Source: Tanytarsus gracilentus (Eukaryota; Arthropoda; Insecta; Diptera; Chironomidae). From it: DNA of 64,000 nucleotides. Below, in pieces: positions 24,559 through 38,700 of the stretch. How positions within the stretch are numbered: the stretch's first letter is position 1; each line of letters begins with the position of its first letter. The stretch is from assembly GCA_038502055.1 (NCBI GenBank), contig JAXRKN010000039.1:2294001-2358000 (forward strand). The letters run 5' to 3'. The position numbers were made by a program, and so were the translations under genes. Under the pieces are notes generated by a model. The model saw only the letters and a program-made list of their open reading frames with translations. It was not told the DNA's origin and searched no databases.

Positions 24559-24563
24559 CCTCG

Positions 24564-26738
24564 ATATTTTTTGTGGTGGTGATTTTCAATAGTTTAAAAC
24601 TTTTACATTTCTATTAAATATTTTTTTTTCTTCGTTTTAGTTGCAAGAAATTGAAATTTTCCTTACAATGCTCGTGATCGTGGTTGGAGAATTTTTAAAA
24701 ACTGCTCAAATTTCAAACTTCTTTTCGCTTTACTAACAACTAATAAAGCTACATTTACGTGTGACTAAATGTTTGAAGATTCTTTATCGCAGTTTTCAAC
24801 CACAATCAGTTCTGAATATATTTTCCTGCTCTTTGAATGTCTTTGAAAATATTAAGCAGAAAAATTTTGGACTCTTAAAAGATTTTTTTTTGTTTCAATT
24901 GCAATCAACATTACTTTTTAATCATAAGTGTTTTGTTGTATGGAGAGGGTGGATGTTGAGACTAATATTTACATGAATACATGAATGACAATCCGCTATT
25001 AGAAATCTAGCAGAAAGCCGCAGGATCATCGTTTAAGGGGGGAAAACTCTACTCGATATTTTTCTCAAAAATTACGCGATTTAATTATTTTTTTGCGATT
25101 AAAGAGTATTCGATAGCGAGAAATTTATCTAATAAAAAAATCTCACATCTTTGTGTCATATAGAAATGCGAGTTCTTCCTCTACGATTATGTTTATGTTT
25201 TTTTTGCTGGTAGCATAATTCACACTTACTTTTTTTTCAGCTACTTAATTTTTTTTTCGTGTCCATATGAGAGAAAATCATCATAACTGACGGATGACTT
25301 TATGAACAGTTTTTTTTGTCATGTCAGATTTTCTTGTTGTCGCCACACACAGTTACCAAAAAAAGCTTCTCATTAAAATTTTCTCTCTTTGCATTCTTCT
25401 TTTTAATTTTATAATTTTTTGTTTCTGAGAGTGAGTAAGAAACATTTTTATTATTCTTTCCAGGATCAACATCCAGTAGATCCCAATTGTGATATTTTTT
25501 TGCTAATTTTATTTTTGTTTGTGAGAAATAAATTTTACTTTAAAGAATTTTCAACTTTGGCCCTAAAAATCTATGGAAAAAAATCTTTTCTCTCATTTTT
25601 TTCTTCTTTATGCTGAAACTTTTCTAAATTTTATTTAATTAGTTTTCATCTCGACTTATAATGACATTTTATATAAAGAACCTTAAGCGATTACAACACG
25701 TGACTCGAATTAGAGATATTTTCTCTCATTTATTTTTTTAAAATTTTCTCTCTTCTTCTTTCCATTTTTTCTTCTTCTTCTTTTCATCAGTGAAATATCA
25801 TTTGATTCGCCTACAATTGCGTAATATATAAATTTTTAGCTTTATAATTTTTTTTAGTTTAAAAACTGCGTGAGACTTTTTCATTAATGGGCGTGTATGT
25901 GTGTGTGTAATGTGTTTCTTGTTTTTGTATTTGACCATTTTTATTTTCTGTTTTTTTAATAACTTTCATAGAATTACAGCAGGGACTTTCTTTTTAAATA
26001 TTTTATTTTTTTTGAGTTATCTACGAGATAGTCACTATAATTTATTATTATTATTACAAATTACATTTTCGCATATACCAAACAATTTTTTTTCTCTTAT
26101 TACTTCCACCATCTTCAATCGCACGTGAGTTTGAATTTTGAGGAGAGAAGCATTTTAAAATCATCAAAAGCTAGTCAGTCAAATAAATCTACATGAGGTT
26201 GACTATCAACCTGTTTATATATCTTTTTTTTTAATAATTATGAAATTCATGCCAATAAGTTAATTTAATTGAATTAAAAATCATCATGCGATTTCCGATG
26301 GAACTTTTACCCTTTTCATCAGAATAATTTTTTTAAGTGCAGTTTTGTGTGTTTAATTTTGTTTATATAAATCGTGTGTGTGTGTTTGTGGGGGGTAAGT
26401 GATAAGAAATATATTTTTTTGCATTTATTATTTAAAGAGAGGAAAAAGAGAGAGAAAATAGAGAAAGGGAGGATCAAGGGATGTTGAAGGCGGGCGGGAG
26501 GAATTTAATTTTCTCGATAAATCAAAACTCTTTACTTTTTTCTTAGTCACATAATTAATAATTAAATTAATAATAAATTTCTCCTCAACTTTTTTTTTTG
26601 TAATTTTTTTTTTCTGTTTTAAGAATTTTAATTATGTTTTTCTTTTTCTCATTCTCAATCAATCTATAAACAGTTATCGACGATAGCTTTCTTAATATGT
26701 TCATCGGTTAAATGAATTTCATCTAGTTTTAATTTTAG
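24564..26738. other. Gene-free AT-rich region and shaggy 3' UTR
   Basis: About 2.2 kb with long T and A runs, a GT tract near 25890-25910 and a purine-rich patch near 26440-26480. The right part is probably the 3' UTR of shaggy, which would extend leftwards from 26738; a minus-strand AATAAA candidate is at about 26424. No credible coding exon was found. Confidence 0.4.
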
Positions 26739-29700
26739 CTAACCCATGGACGTTGCGGCCACCTGTGTTGCTTGCGCATCCGCTGCTTTCACCGCTGACG
26801 ACGAATCAGAGCTGGCAGCAACATTAATATCTGTTGGCTGTGGTGCTTGTGCCTGCTGCTCACCCGTCGACGATGATTGTCCTCCGACTTGCGACGGTGC
26901 ATCATTTGGATTGCGTGGCATTAAGCTTGCATTTAGTGATGGTTGTATTGCTAGTTCTGCAAAACAATTTAATTAATTTTTAAATATTCAATGACATGAT
27001 TTAGGATATTTTACCTAGTTCAGTAAAGTTGAACAATGGTGGAAATTCACGTCCGTTGGGAAGAATTTTATTTCCTTCTCGGAGTTCATTGAAGAAGGGA
27101 TGAGCGCAGGCCTGCAAAGGCGTTATTCTTGCACCAGGCGTATATTCCAAGAGACGAGAAACTAAAGCAATCGCTTCAGGTGGTGTACGCACTCGGAACA
27201 CCTTAAAGAGATTTAAAAATTTGCATTAGACAAATAAAAATTAAGTTAAACTTTATGAGGAAGAAAAAACATAAACGCAGGCGACACATTTAAGAGGCAG
27301 AACAAGTTAGACAATAAAATTTGTGACACTGCAGGATTGGAAGGGCGGAGTGAGATTTTGCGTATAAATCAACAGCAATTCAAATGGGGATTTTCAATCA
27401 GAGATTTCTTTCTCGTCAAATTTTAGATGCGCAAAAAGTTTGTTAACGAACGAGTTATTGTGATTTTGAGTTATATACAAATTTTGGCCTTGAATTTTGA
27501 GAACATCAGAGACACTCTCAATTTGATTTCGACTTACAGTAGATTTCAGTTAACACAGAATTTCTCATATCCATGGCGTGTGAAAGAATTTTTCGGGTAT
27601 TTTTTTTTTGTAAATGTCATGAGAGTAAAAAGCTCGCAGGAAAAAATTCTTTACATTCCGGGAAATGATGAAAACACATGTCGTTGTAATTGTTTTTTTT
27701 TGCAAACACAGCATTAATGAATTAACGAAGAGAGAAAAATGTAAGCGGCAATTAATAATTAATGCGAGTATAATCAATGTTTTATACGTGCTATTTAAAG
27801 GCGCTAACGTACGTGAAATTACGCGCGCGAGCATCGAGAGAAAATTTAACAGATAGAGTTAAAATTCCACATCTATATATGTATAAAAATGTATGACATA
27901 TAATTAAATAATTAATGAAGTGATTTATGATGAAATGCGAGCGAGAAAAGCTGCAAATTATTTATCTAAAAACATTCTTTTTGTGTGTTGGAATCTTCAT
28001 TTTTTTTTGCTGGCAAAAATGGTTTTGAATTTTCGCTTACTCTTATACGCTGATGTGCTTTTGACGAGCGTGGTATTGACTTTCGTTCAAGCATTAACTG
28101 AAAAAATGGAAGTCGATATCGAGCTGAGAATGATCTTAATCATATGCAGAATAATTTTAGTGTCATCAACATTTTGAGATTAAGATAGACACAGAGGGAG
28201 TAACATAGAAGAACATTCATGGACTATCATTGACATACCTTTTGCCATGGATGGCTCTTGATTTGCGGGAATTTGAATTCAGTATAGTTGGGATTCATCT
28301 CTTTAATTTGATCCCTCGTTGGTGTTCCCAATACTTTGATGATCTCCACCAATTGATCAACACCAGAATCGCCCGGAAATATCGGTTGACCGAGAAGTAA
28401 TTCAGCTAACACACAACCCGCACTCCAGACATCTAAAAATAATTTTAATTCATGTCCATTTTAAAAGTTCGCAAAGGTCAATATTTATTATTCAACGCAA
28501 ACAACTCACCGATTTTTGTCGTGTAATTGATTGCACCAAAAATTAATTCGGGCGCTCGATAATAGCGCGAGCAAATGTACGAAACATTTGGTTCGCCTTG
28601 CAGCAATTGTTTTGCGCTGCCAAAGTCACATCTAGAACATGTCAAGTAAAATAAATAATTAATCGAGCGTGTTAATAAATAATTGACTCTTACAGTTTCA
28701 GCACAGCCGTTTCAGGATCCAAGAGGAGGTTTTGAGGCTTAATGTCGCGATGACAAATGCCCAACGAGTGGATATAAGCGAGACTTCGGAACAATTGGTA
28801 CATGTAGAGCTGAAAAAGAAAATAATTAAAATTAACTTATGAGACATATTAAAATGCCACAAACTTACTCTGATAAAGTTAATTGGTATCGTCTGTTTAT
28901 TTTTTGCATATTGGCGTGCCACTTTGTAAACTGTCTCTGGAATATATTCGAGCACTAAGTTCAGATAGACTTCGTCCTTCTGCAAAATGATAAGATAAAG
29001 AATTTTGTAAATAAATTACATTCTCTCAAGAATGACCCGTCACGAAGGCATCAATTGCGTGCTGGTCAAGCGTAACAAGAGGCGGAAAATCGGAATGAAA
29101 ATTAAATCAAACAGTTGTGTGCGGAAATGTGAGCCTTTAGAGAAAATTAAAAAATCAACTCAACTATCTACGATTAGTAGCATCAAATAATTGGGCGTGG
29201 GGGAGGTAACAAATCCGAATTATCTTTTTTTAATCATTTTTCAATTTCAACAGCAGTTAATTGAATTTCTTTCTTTTTTTTCGCTTTTTACGAGGACATA
29301 AACTTTTTCTCTTTTTAAATATAACAAAGTGTCAAGGATCAAAAATAAGCACTTAAGAATGATTTTCACTTTTCGCTCTTCACTCTGACCTGAAGCTGAA
29401 GCGAACCAGGAATGACTCCCAAATCTGGGAACGGAGGTAAATCTGGTCGCTAAAGTTGCGATTAAATTTCAATATTTTATTTTTGAGTACCAATTTTTTT
29501 TTGTATAATTTCAAAAAAATAAAGCAAGAGAAGAAAAAATAAAAAGAAAAATTAAAACCAAAGAGAGAAGAAGAGAAAAAATTATTTTAATTTAAAATTC
29601 TGATAAATTCTCACCTTTTCACCGCTTGAGTAGAAAAAGTACTTTAACTTTACGATATTACAATGCTCCAAACGTCTCATAATTTGTAATTCGCGATTCT

Positions 29701-32700
29701 ATGTAAAATGAAAAAACAAAAGTGAAATTAGGTCAATTTGAAATTGTTTTCGAGGGCTTACCTTGAATCTCTTGTCCTGTAGAACTTTCTTGATGGCAAC
29801 TAACTCGCCATTATCGCACAGTTTGGCTTGGAAGACGACGCCAAAGCTTCCATTTCCAATGACTTTGGTGTCGGAATATGAAACCTCTTGTGGTCTATCC
29901 GGACCCTGGCCGGGTGTCGCTACCACTGTAGTCACTTTGGATCCATCTTTACCTGTTGACAATTGATGAGAAAACATGCACATGATTAAATTTTACGTAT
30001 AGAGCGAAATAATTTCTATTGAAATGTGAAACTGATAAGGAAAAATGTTTCAGACATGACAGCTGACTGGCAGGCACTGATAATCGACTCGTGAATTTAT
30101 TAATAATATTTTTAATGTGTATACAGCGCCTTTTAATATTTCTTGATTGACCCCCGAAATTTAAAAATAAAAGAACAAAAGACGTCACGAATTTGTCTTA
30201 TGATCGGAGCTCCACACATGCGGGAGCAAAAAAAGTGTTCCCAAAATAGCTTCAACGCTCACTCACGGTTCTGTAAATTGTTTATGCAAATTCCGTACAA
30301 ATCCAGTTCTTTTCGCGATTACGTGTATGCGATAAATAAAGAGAACTACGCGTGATCTCCATTAAAAAAATCTTCCACTATCATCGACACACACCATGGT
30401 ATTGATGATGATGCGATCAGCATGAGACGGTTTTTTTTGGACATTTTTACAGGTGTGTGCTTAAGACTCTTTTTGCGTCGCAAAAAAAAATTTAAACTGT
30501 GTCCAGTGTTTTTTTTTTCGTTGAATTAAATTCAACCATTCAGTCACTCATGAAATGCGAGAAACAGACGGATTATTTTACAACAATTTTGTTATTGTAT
30601 ATTTTATATTCGATAATCGCACGAGAAAGAGAGAACAATTTTTTCAACTTTCCTTTCATTCTTCGGCTATCACCGCAAAGGTGTTCGAGCATAAAATAAT
30701 GAGGGCCCTCGTTACAATTATCGTTATTATTGCACAATTGATGGCTGTTCGATAAGCACACGCCTTCGACCTACCGTTTCTGCAGCCCAACGCAAAAAAA
30801 TCTCATTACTAAAATCGAATATGGGTGTGCAAGAGAGAGGAAGAGTGTACGTGCTAAAAATTTCCATACATCCCAAATGTGTATATGTAAATAAAATATT
30901 GAGCGTAAATCTGCCTTTGAACTGTCAGGCGCTACAGTCATATCTCACTTTTTCAATTCCTACGCACTCGAAATACAAAAGGAAGCGAGCGAAAAAAAAA
31001 TAAAAACAATTTTTCTGTTTATTTACACACCAAAAAAACTGATTACCTAATTGTACCCACCAAATGACTTCGCCAACCCAATCTACAATTTCCATTTGAT
31101 GACTAATTGAGCGTATTTACTTTGATCCAAGGGTTGCGATACGAAAGCAAAAAACTTCCTATTATTTAAGTTCCACTTGACATTGTTTCTTGAAACCAGT
31201 TTTTGTTTCGTCTTAAATTTCTAAATTCGTACATACACTTAAATATATTTGTTATCAAACACTTTTCTGATAAAATTAAAAACCCATTGAGATTTGGAAC
31301 TTTTAAGCCAATGCAATTTCTCGATAAACAGGACAATCGTGGAATTATTCAATGCACAAAAAAAGTTCTCAGAAAAAGCTCGCATGTGCATTTGCACACG
31401 TTTTAAGTTTATTTTCATGGAATTATTCAATGTCCATTTCATAATGAATGAGAAAAAAATATTTATATGACCTTGATAAAACTCCTAATGAGTAAACCGA
31501 ACACCATCGCGATTTTTAACCTCGTCAAATAAATATTAATTTATCCTGTTTAAAGTGTTTTTATCATCATTAATATATTTTAAATGTGTTCCTAAGTGTG
31601 TCATCATCATCAAATTCATCGAGTTTAAGTGTTTAAATTACGTAAGGAAGTGGAAATGAGTGAAATTTTTTTATTGTGAAATCAAATTCTTAGAATTTCA
31701 CTTCATATTTTTTTTTTCTCTCTCGCTCATTCTCACTTCGGAGAGTAACTCTCTCCAAATATTTTCTTCATGGGTATCAATGAAGGAATTTATTTATTTA
31801 TTTATTTTAATTGAATTTTTTAAATCATTCAGTTAAAGAGTTGATAGAGAAAATTTAATTAACTTAACCAGGGGAAAATAAGCGCATTCGGGTGGTTTTT
31901 TTTTGTATAAAAATTATATTTTTGAATTGTTCTCTATAATGGAAACGTAGGAAAGAGTTGATAGAAAAATTTAATTAACTTGACCAGGGGGAAATATGGG
32001 GTTTTACATAAATGATGTTTTTTACTTTATATTTTAATTTGAATCAAGTTAATGACATTTTGATATCGTATTCGTTGGTATCCAACAAAACCAACTGTTA
32101 ATCTTAGTGACCAGTTGAGGAAGGAAGTAGTGAGTACTTACGGACGAACTTGAATGACCTGTACATCCCATGCTAATCGACTAGATTAGATGGAGGAAGG
32201 TAGATGATAAACCAAACTTTTATACAATTGGTTTGACTTTGTACTTTATAAATTTATGTTTTATGTTTTATGTTTGTTTGTATTGTAATGTGGGTGGGCC
32301 AGTTCCTAACAGCTTGTCAGGGCTGAGGAAGGTTGTAGTGGCGGTAACTTTATAAAATGCCGTCGAAACCACCTTTGATTTATTTAATTTATAACTGCAA
32401 CCGTAAGGTTCAGTTAACTAACCCACAATTGTGATTAGTTGGAAACACTCTATGAGTGATCACAAGACTGTTCATAATGAAAATTTTACGGCATGGATCA
32501 CGGCGTCATGTTTGGTTTGTTCCCTTGACGTTCCATGTCGACTAACACTAAAAACTCTGAGTGGGGTAATTCGATCGCTAGTGCGTCTTTCTCAAGACGT
32601 GTGTTGCAGCTCCCGAGGTGGACGTTCTCCGAGGAGACGTTCATTGTTGAGGGGGAAAAAAGGGGTATTTATACTCTATTCTTAAGAGAAATCTTAAGGG

Positions 32701-35700
32701 TTCTGCATGGTTTGCGTCTTCTTGGTAACACCAACGCGCTACCACTCAGTTATCAATCTATCAATCAATATGACCTTGATAAAACTCCTAATAAAAGGCA
32801 ATCAAAAATCTGCGAACCTTGAAAACTAATCAAAAAATCGTTCAAAATTTTATTACGAGGAAGCCAAAAAAAGACTCCAATTATATTTAAGTTTAATTAA
32901 GTTGTTTGTAACAAAAAAATTATTGATTTTAAATTAATGTATATTTTTTGTTTATTTCCTCCGAGGCACACAAGAAAAATAGAATTCTATATTGATCCAT
33001 AAAATGACACTTGTCACAACACGCAATTTGGTAATAAAAATCGTTTTGTGGCAAAATTATTTGCATATTTCATAAACTCAGTTCGGCTATAATTCAGTCT
33101 TGTGGGAAAGTGTCACACATAGGCGACAACCATACGTACACGACGCAGTTTGCCGCATTCCTTGGCAATTTTATTCTCATCAGCAGTTATTTTTTATTCG
33201 TGGAGAAATGAAAAGACAGCAGATTTTAATATTTTTTTACTGCTTTGTTGTTTAAAAATCCAGGGATGAAAAATTTATTTTTCTCAAGTGATTCTCAGAT
33301 TTAATTTTCAGCCCCTGAACTTGAAATGTTAATGATTCTTCAAGTTGAAGGTCTAATTTGAGGGTTGAGGAGATGAAAACTCGCTAAAAAAATAAGTAAA
33401 TTGTCCGAGGAAATTATTTATAAAAGTTAATGCGCATTAACTTAGATGTCACTCAATGTTGTTTTTCACATAATGGAGCCAAAACAAAAGTCGCTCATTA
33501 ATTTGTCAACGCATCGCATTTGAGCCATTTGCTCAGCCTTCGAACGAACAAAAATCGCAATCTGTCATTACGAAACTGGATTATCAGTAGTTATTAGTTG
33601 TAATAACCTTAGGAGCTTTTTCTCAAGTCACATTTTCACTACGTTTTTTTTCAGTGATAATTAAATCTGGTTTAAGTGATGGAAATTTTTTAGCAGACCT
33701 TTTCACACATTTATTTTTGGTCACGATAGCCCTCAAAAAATGGCAATTCAATTATCACCTCAAACATTTAATTCAACACTGTGGTTATCAGACATGTGAA
33801 TGGTTTTATGATACACGTCAAAGTAGAGGCCAATACAAAGCTTAAAAGGGTATCAAACCCGCAGCAATCGGCTTTAAAAAATCGCCAATCAATTAGCAAC
33901 AAGTGCGAAAAGAACAATAAATGATGACGAAACGATTTGCTTTAATCCTGCACACACATTCGATTACTTAACTAGGCAATATATCAAAGGTACTCAAAAT
34001 CCTTATCGACGCATGATAAAGAAAACTCAAGTTGACTAAGCTAAGACAAAACAACTTTAGACTGGCGTACGACTAGAATTTCTCTCAAGAAAAAAATTGT
34101 TGAATGTCTACGAAAATCTTCAAGTATATAACAAAAAATATCAAATTTATGGCTACTTTAGATATTCGACCGCTTTCCGATAAGATAAAAGACACTTTCG
34201 TCACCGATAAAATGCTTTGGTGAAAATTCCCGCTCTAATCATCACCTAAATCAATTTACATTGAACTGATAACGAAAAAATTACTTCTGAGTCAACTAAA
34301 CATAACAAAGTTCCTCAATTACCAGATGATTTTTTCTTCGATGCTGACGCGTTTGATTCCATTTATGCTTGCGAACGATGTTTCATATGACTCACATTTA
34401 CTTCGCACGTAGATGATTTAATTTTCTCGGAAATTGCGTTTGACTCTTTTTAGTTGTAACTCAAATTTTAGAAATTTAGAAAAACTTCGTCACATGGCCT
34501 ACTTTAATTATCAACTGTCGCGTCGTCGGAAATAAACTAGAACAAAGAAGAGTGTACTAAGAAAAATTATAAATAAAACTCTTATGTCCAAGGTTAATTA
34601 GGAAATGCTCATTTAAATTAATTAAACTTTAAACGCTTCGGGTCGTAATCAATAAATTTTTTCCTCCACCGCCACACTCTCGAGATCATGTAAATTTCAA
34701 AAGTATTTTCTAGCATTTGCATTTAAATTGAAAAAGTCATCCTGAGCGTCGTCTTCAATGCCGAGTTGATAACGAAAGTCAACAGAAAAAAAACTTCTAG
34801 AATTTATCTTGCTGAGATTTCGCATGAGCGACACCTCATTTGTACAGAATTTACTGCGACCAGAAATAATCATCTCTCGTCGCGAGTAATTGGAAAGATA
34901 AATAAAAAAAATGTGGTAATCATTCCATTACAACTAGTTGCGCTAAAAATAGCTCAGCCAGTTTATTCATCAAATAAATTATCTTGATAATGAATCCGAG
35001 GGGTTTGCAACTTATTATTTAATATAAAATTATATTTTTGGCTATGTTATTGCTAAGTTCTAAAAAGCAAATGAATTTCATAACACGTCAAAGTTTTCAT
35101 CCCCCTTTTTTTCAAAGGACTCCGCGTCACAAAAAAATATATTTTTATGGGATCACTAGCACAAACAAAGTAAGCACACACAGATTGTTATCATCCACTC
35201 TCGGTGACTTTTATTACCTCCCCTCAATTGATAATCTCGAAAGCATAAAAACACATGAGGTTTATGACACACGAAAAACAACAATCATTAGAATTCCCAC
35301 ACGAAAAGCTCTAAATAATTCGAAAGTAATATGTTCTTTCTCATTTGCAACTTGCTGACGTTTATGCGTTTTCTAATTGTCGTCATTGTCATAGTTTCTT
35401 TAAATAACAAAATTAATTAACGTTTCCACGCGTCTTTGCAAATTGATTCTTAATTCTCAATCTGCTGAAAATGAACAAAAACCGGTCTCACTTTCAAATG
35501 TGCTTTTGACTCCCAGAAAACAGAACATCGTCGACAAGATGTCTCTTTTGCGATGGAGAGAACAAATTTATTCAGTTTTTAGACATTCGCAAAAAAAAAT
35601 ATATACAGGCAAGAAGAAAAGTGGAAAGGCAACTGGTGTGCTGCGGAAGAAGACGAAGAAAAAACTTACATAACTCCTTAAGTTTCTTCGACAATCGACT

Positions 35701-38700
35701 AAAGTTGAAACACGAGCATGACGCCTCAGATTCCAAGCTTTTTCGCGCCGCTTTTTCACGCTTTTTCTGTTCCTGCTTCTCTATCAGTAACCGCTGTTGC
35801 TTAATGAAACGCTCACGAATTTTTGGACTGCCATTCTCGTCGATATAATAGAGGGACTGTGACAATCCATCGAACTTATTTATAAGCTTTGGATCAATAT
35901 TAAATGTATCAATTTTTTCTGCCTTGCTTGTGCTCGTCGAGAGTGCATTTAGTGACTTTACTTCAGTTGGCACCAGCGGAATTGCAGGCGGTTGAGAATC
36001 TTTGGGAGTATCACATATCAACGTGGTTTGAAGATGATTTTTAGACTTTTTGGCGCACTGTTTATTTGTTTCATTGTAGGCCTTCAATTTATCAATGTCT
36101 GGCAAGCTGTATCGCTTACTTCGTAGTTTTGAGGCAGATTTTTGTGGCATTGGATCACGCAGCGGCACAGCAAATGTTGATACCGAGGACGATTTGATTG
36201 AGCTCTTTGAAAGGCTCTTAAACTCGCGAACTGAGGGAATTTTTGAAATACTTTCGATGCCACTGTCGGTACGACCATCTTGTGTCTTATTACTAATACT
36301 AAGTTCACTACAGTCTTTATCCTCAGGATCATAAATTATTCCCGAGTCAGATGCATTGTTTGTCAAGACTTTATCGATATTACAATTTGGATTCAAATAA
36401 TCTGATGAATTTTGTATGTCAGCCATTTCTTTCACGAATTCGTCATCAATGAATGCTCGAGTGTCATTAATTTCTCGCATATTTTCTCTCTCTGTTTATG
36501 TTTTTTTTTTTAAAAAATCTGTAAAGTCTTTAAGCGAGCCCCCACGCTCACCAATGTAAACTTCTACGACACCTCTTCGATGATGTTGAGGAGGACTTTC
36601 AGTTTCAAATGAAAGAAAATTATTTAAAAATATGTATTTTTAGAATTCTGTTCTGCGTTTTTCGCGCGCCAGTCTAGTCTAGTGAGTGATGAGATATTGA
36701 GAAAAATTTTCCACCGCACTTGGCACTTTCACTATACGCGATTTTTCAGCAATCTTGTTTTGATTTATATATTTTTTGTGTCTCTACGAAGCACTTTCGT
36801 ATTTTTCCAATTTATCAATGGTTAATTAACACTCAACGAGTTAAGTCAATGATCAATACCAGAAATTACAGATTTCACTTTTTTACTGCAATTTGTAATA
36901 ATTTTTATTTTATGCTGCTCTCAATTATAATCTTAAAAAAAGTTTTTAGAGTTCACTCAATTGCAGCTTTTAATTTTTTTGCCTTTTTCAGACACTTTAA
37001 TACGACACGATTTGTGGTTTGCGGGAACGCCAAAATCTAAGTACACGTCAATGTGGAGAAAAAAATTTGGTAATGAATAATAAAAAGTTCTATTTTAAGC
37101 TCCTTACGAAACGGAGTTCATCGCGATTGCAAGAAAGTTATTTCTCGGCTTTAATGTTTATTCTTTATCGCATTTATAACTTTTAAATTTTCACTCGTAC
37201 ATCCGCTATCAGTTCTTGTAACGCATGAAGGATTTGCAAAAGAATTCAGCAAAAATTTTATTTCCTTCTCGCATGATTTCAAGGCACTTTAATATTTAAA
37301 TATTTTAATTATGTTCTTTGTTGATCATAAAAAATCACTCCGAGAAGTTTCTCGTACAACAGTTTCATTCAAAGCTCAAACATATACTGAAAAAAATATT
37401 TTTTTCCTTCTTCTCTCGCTCATTTCGTTCGTGTCTGCGTGTTGCTTTTCGTAAGCTATAGCTGAGAGAGAGCGAGAAAATATTTATATGTGTAAAGTAT
37501 TGCCCGATGCTTAAGTATTCGTCACTTGTGGGAAAATTCCTTCATCGAGTTCATCATTAATATTTCAGAATTATCAACTTTGCATAGGAGGGAAAAAGCT
37601 CATATTAATATGCCTATCACATACGTGAGCAAAACGAGCATGACTTCTTTTTGCATATCGTCGGCGCCGACGAAGACGATGTAAAAGTATGCTCTCATAT
37701 TCTCACCATGAATACTAAGAAAGCTCTAAAATCCGATCATTACATCTTCACTCAGGGCAGCCCTGTTTGCGCCTTTAGAAACGTGTCAGAAATTTTCATA
37801 TTACAATTATGGGCAGAATGGACATTAAATAAAAAAGAGTCACTCTAAATATTTGCATTTCGTTATGATTTCTTCACCTCATATATCATTTTTGGCTGAT
37901 GAAACAGCGAGCATGAATGTCGCCATGCATACAAAAAAAAATCCACACAATCAATAAATTTATCTTTGGTTACATATAGAAAAATGTCTCGCTCTCTTTT
38001 CGAGTGCCCTTGTGCATTCCTATTGGTTTTCTCTCAATTTCATGTGCTTTAAGATGTTTCAAAAGAAGAAAAAAATTCTGAATTATGCCGGATTTTATTA
38101 GTTCTCTCAGTGGCAACAAGTATATACATTTTTAAGAGATCGCAACAATTTTATCAAACGGTTTGTTTACCACGAGCAAATATTGAATCTTGTGAGGACT
38201 TAATTTATGCGAAAATTAGAGTACGAAAAAAAAATTAAAAATAAATGTGATAATTTTTAAAAGCTCTCAATAATATTTTTATATTTTCTTGAAAGTTTTA
38301 AATGAATTCATTTTTAAAGGTTGAAAAATACTCGTATCAATTAATTTCCTTGCAAGGTTTCAATGAACTTTTCACATTATCGAGACAATCTAATTAACAC
38401 GAGGCTAAATTGCGACTTATCAGAGGTGACAAACTCTTTATTTGCTCTCCACAATGCTACCACACTGATCGCTCTTCATTTTCACAAATTGAGACATCTC
38501 TCTATTGATCACGAATCGACTAAACATTAGCATGCCTCACATAATTATGTGCGCTTGTCAATGATTTATGAAATTATTCATCCAACACGAGCAATATGTA
38601 ATAAATTTATAAAATTCTTCTTCATGCACAAGTGACATGAAATCATTTTCTGTTCAGACTTTTTTATATATTTTTTTTTGCAGATCGATAAACAATTTAA

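Larger units (their letters stand above)
29953..35669 (-). other. Shaggy intron between the kinase exons and the long-isoform exon
   Basis: About 5.7 kb of intron for all shaggy isoforms. It holds the 1.28-kb insertion described separately (31490-32767). Otherwise it is AT-rich with no exon I can support; open frames at 30.1-31.4, 33.7 and 34.8-35.4 kb have no splice or composition support. Confidence 0.5.

Noticed and set aside
32690..32760. Minus-strand tRNA-like box A (GAGTGGTAGCGCGTTGG)
   Set aside because: No box B follows at a suitable distance.
32431..32822. Protein-coding end of a known retrotransposon
   Set aside because: Two overlapping open frames of 84 and 95 codons show no reverse-transcriptase, endonuclease or zinc-knuckle motif.
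35038..35358. 106-codon plus-strand frame near the long shaggy exon
   Set aside because: Composition matches intron sequence and there is no recognisable domain.
37651..37848. 65-codon plus-strand frame in a less AT-rich patch of the shaggy intron
   Set aside because: No family motif or splice support; probably chance.
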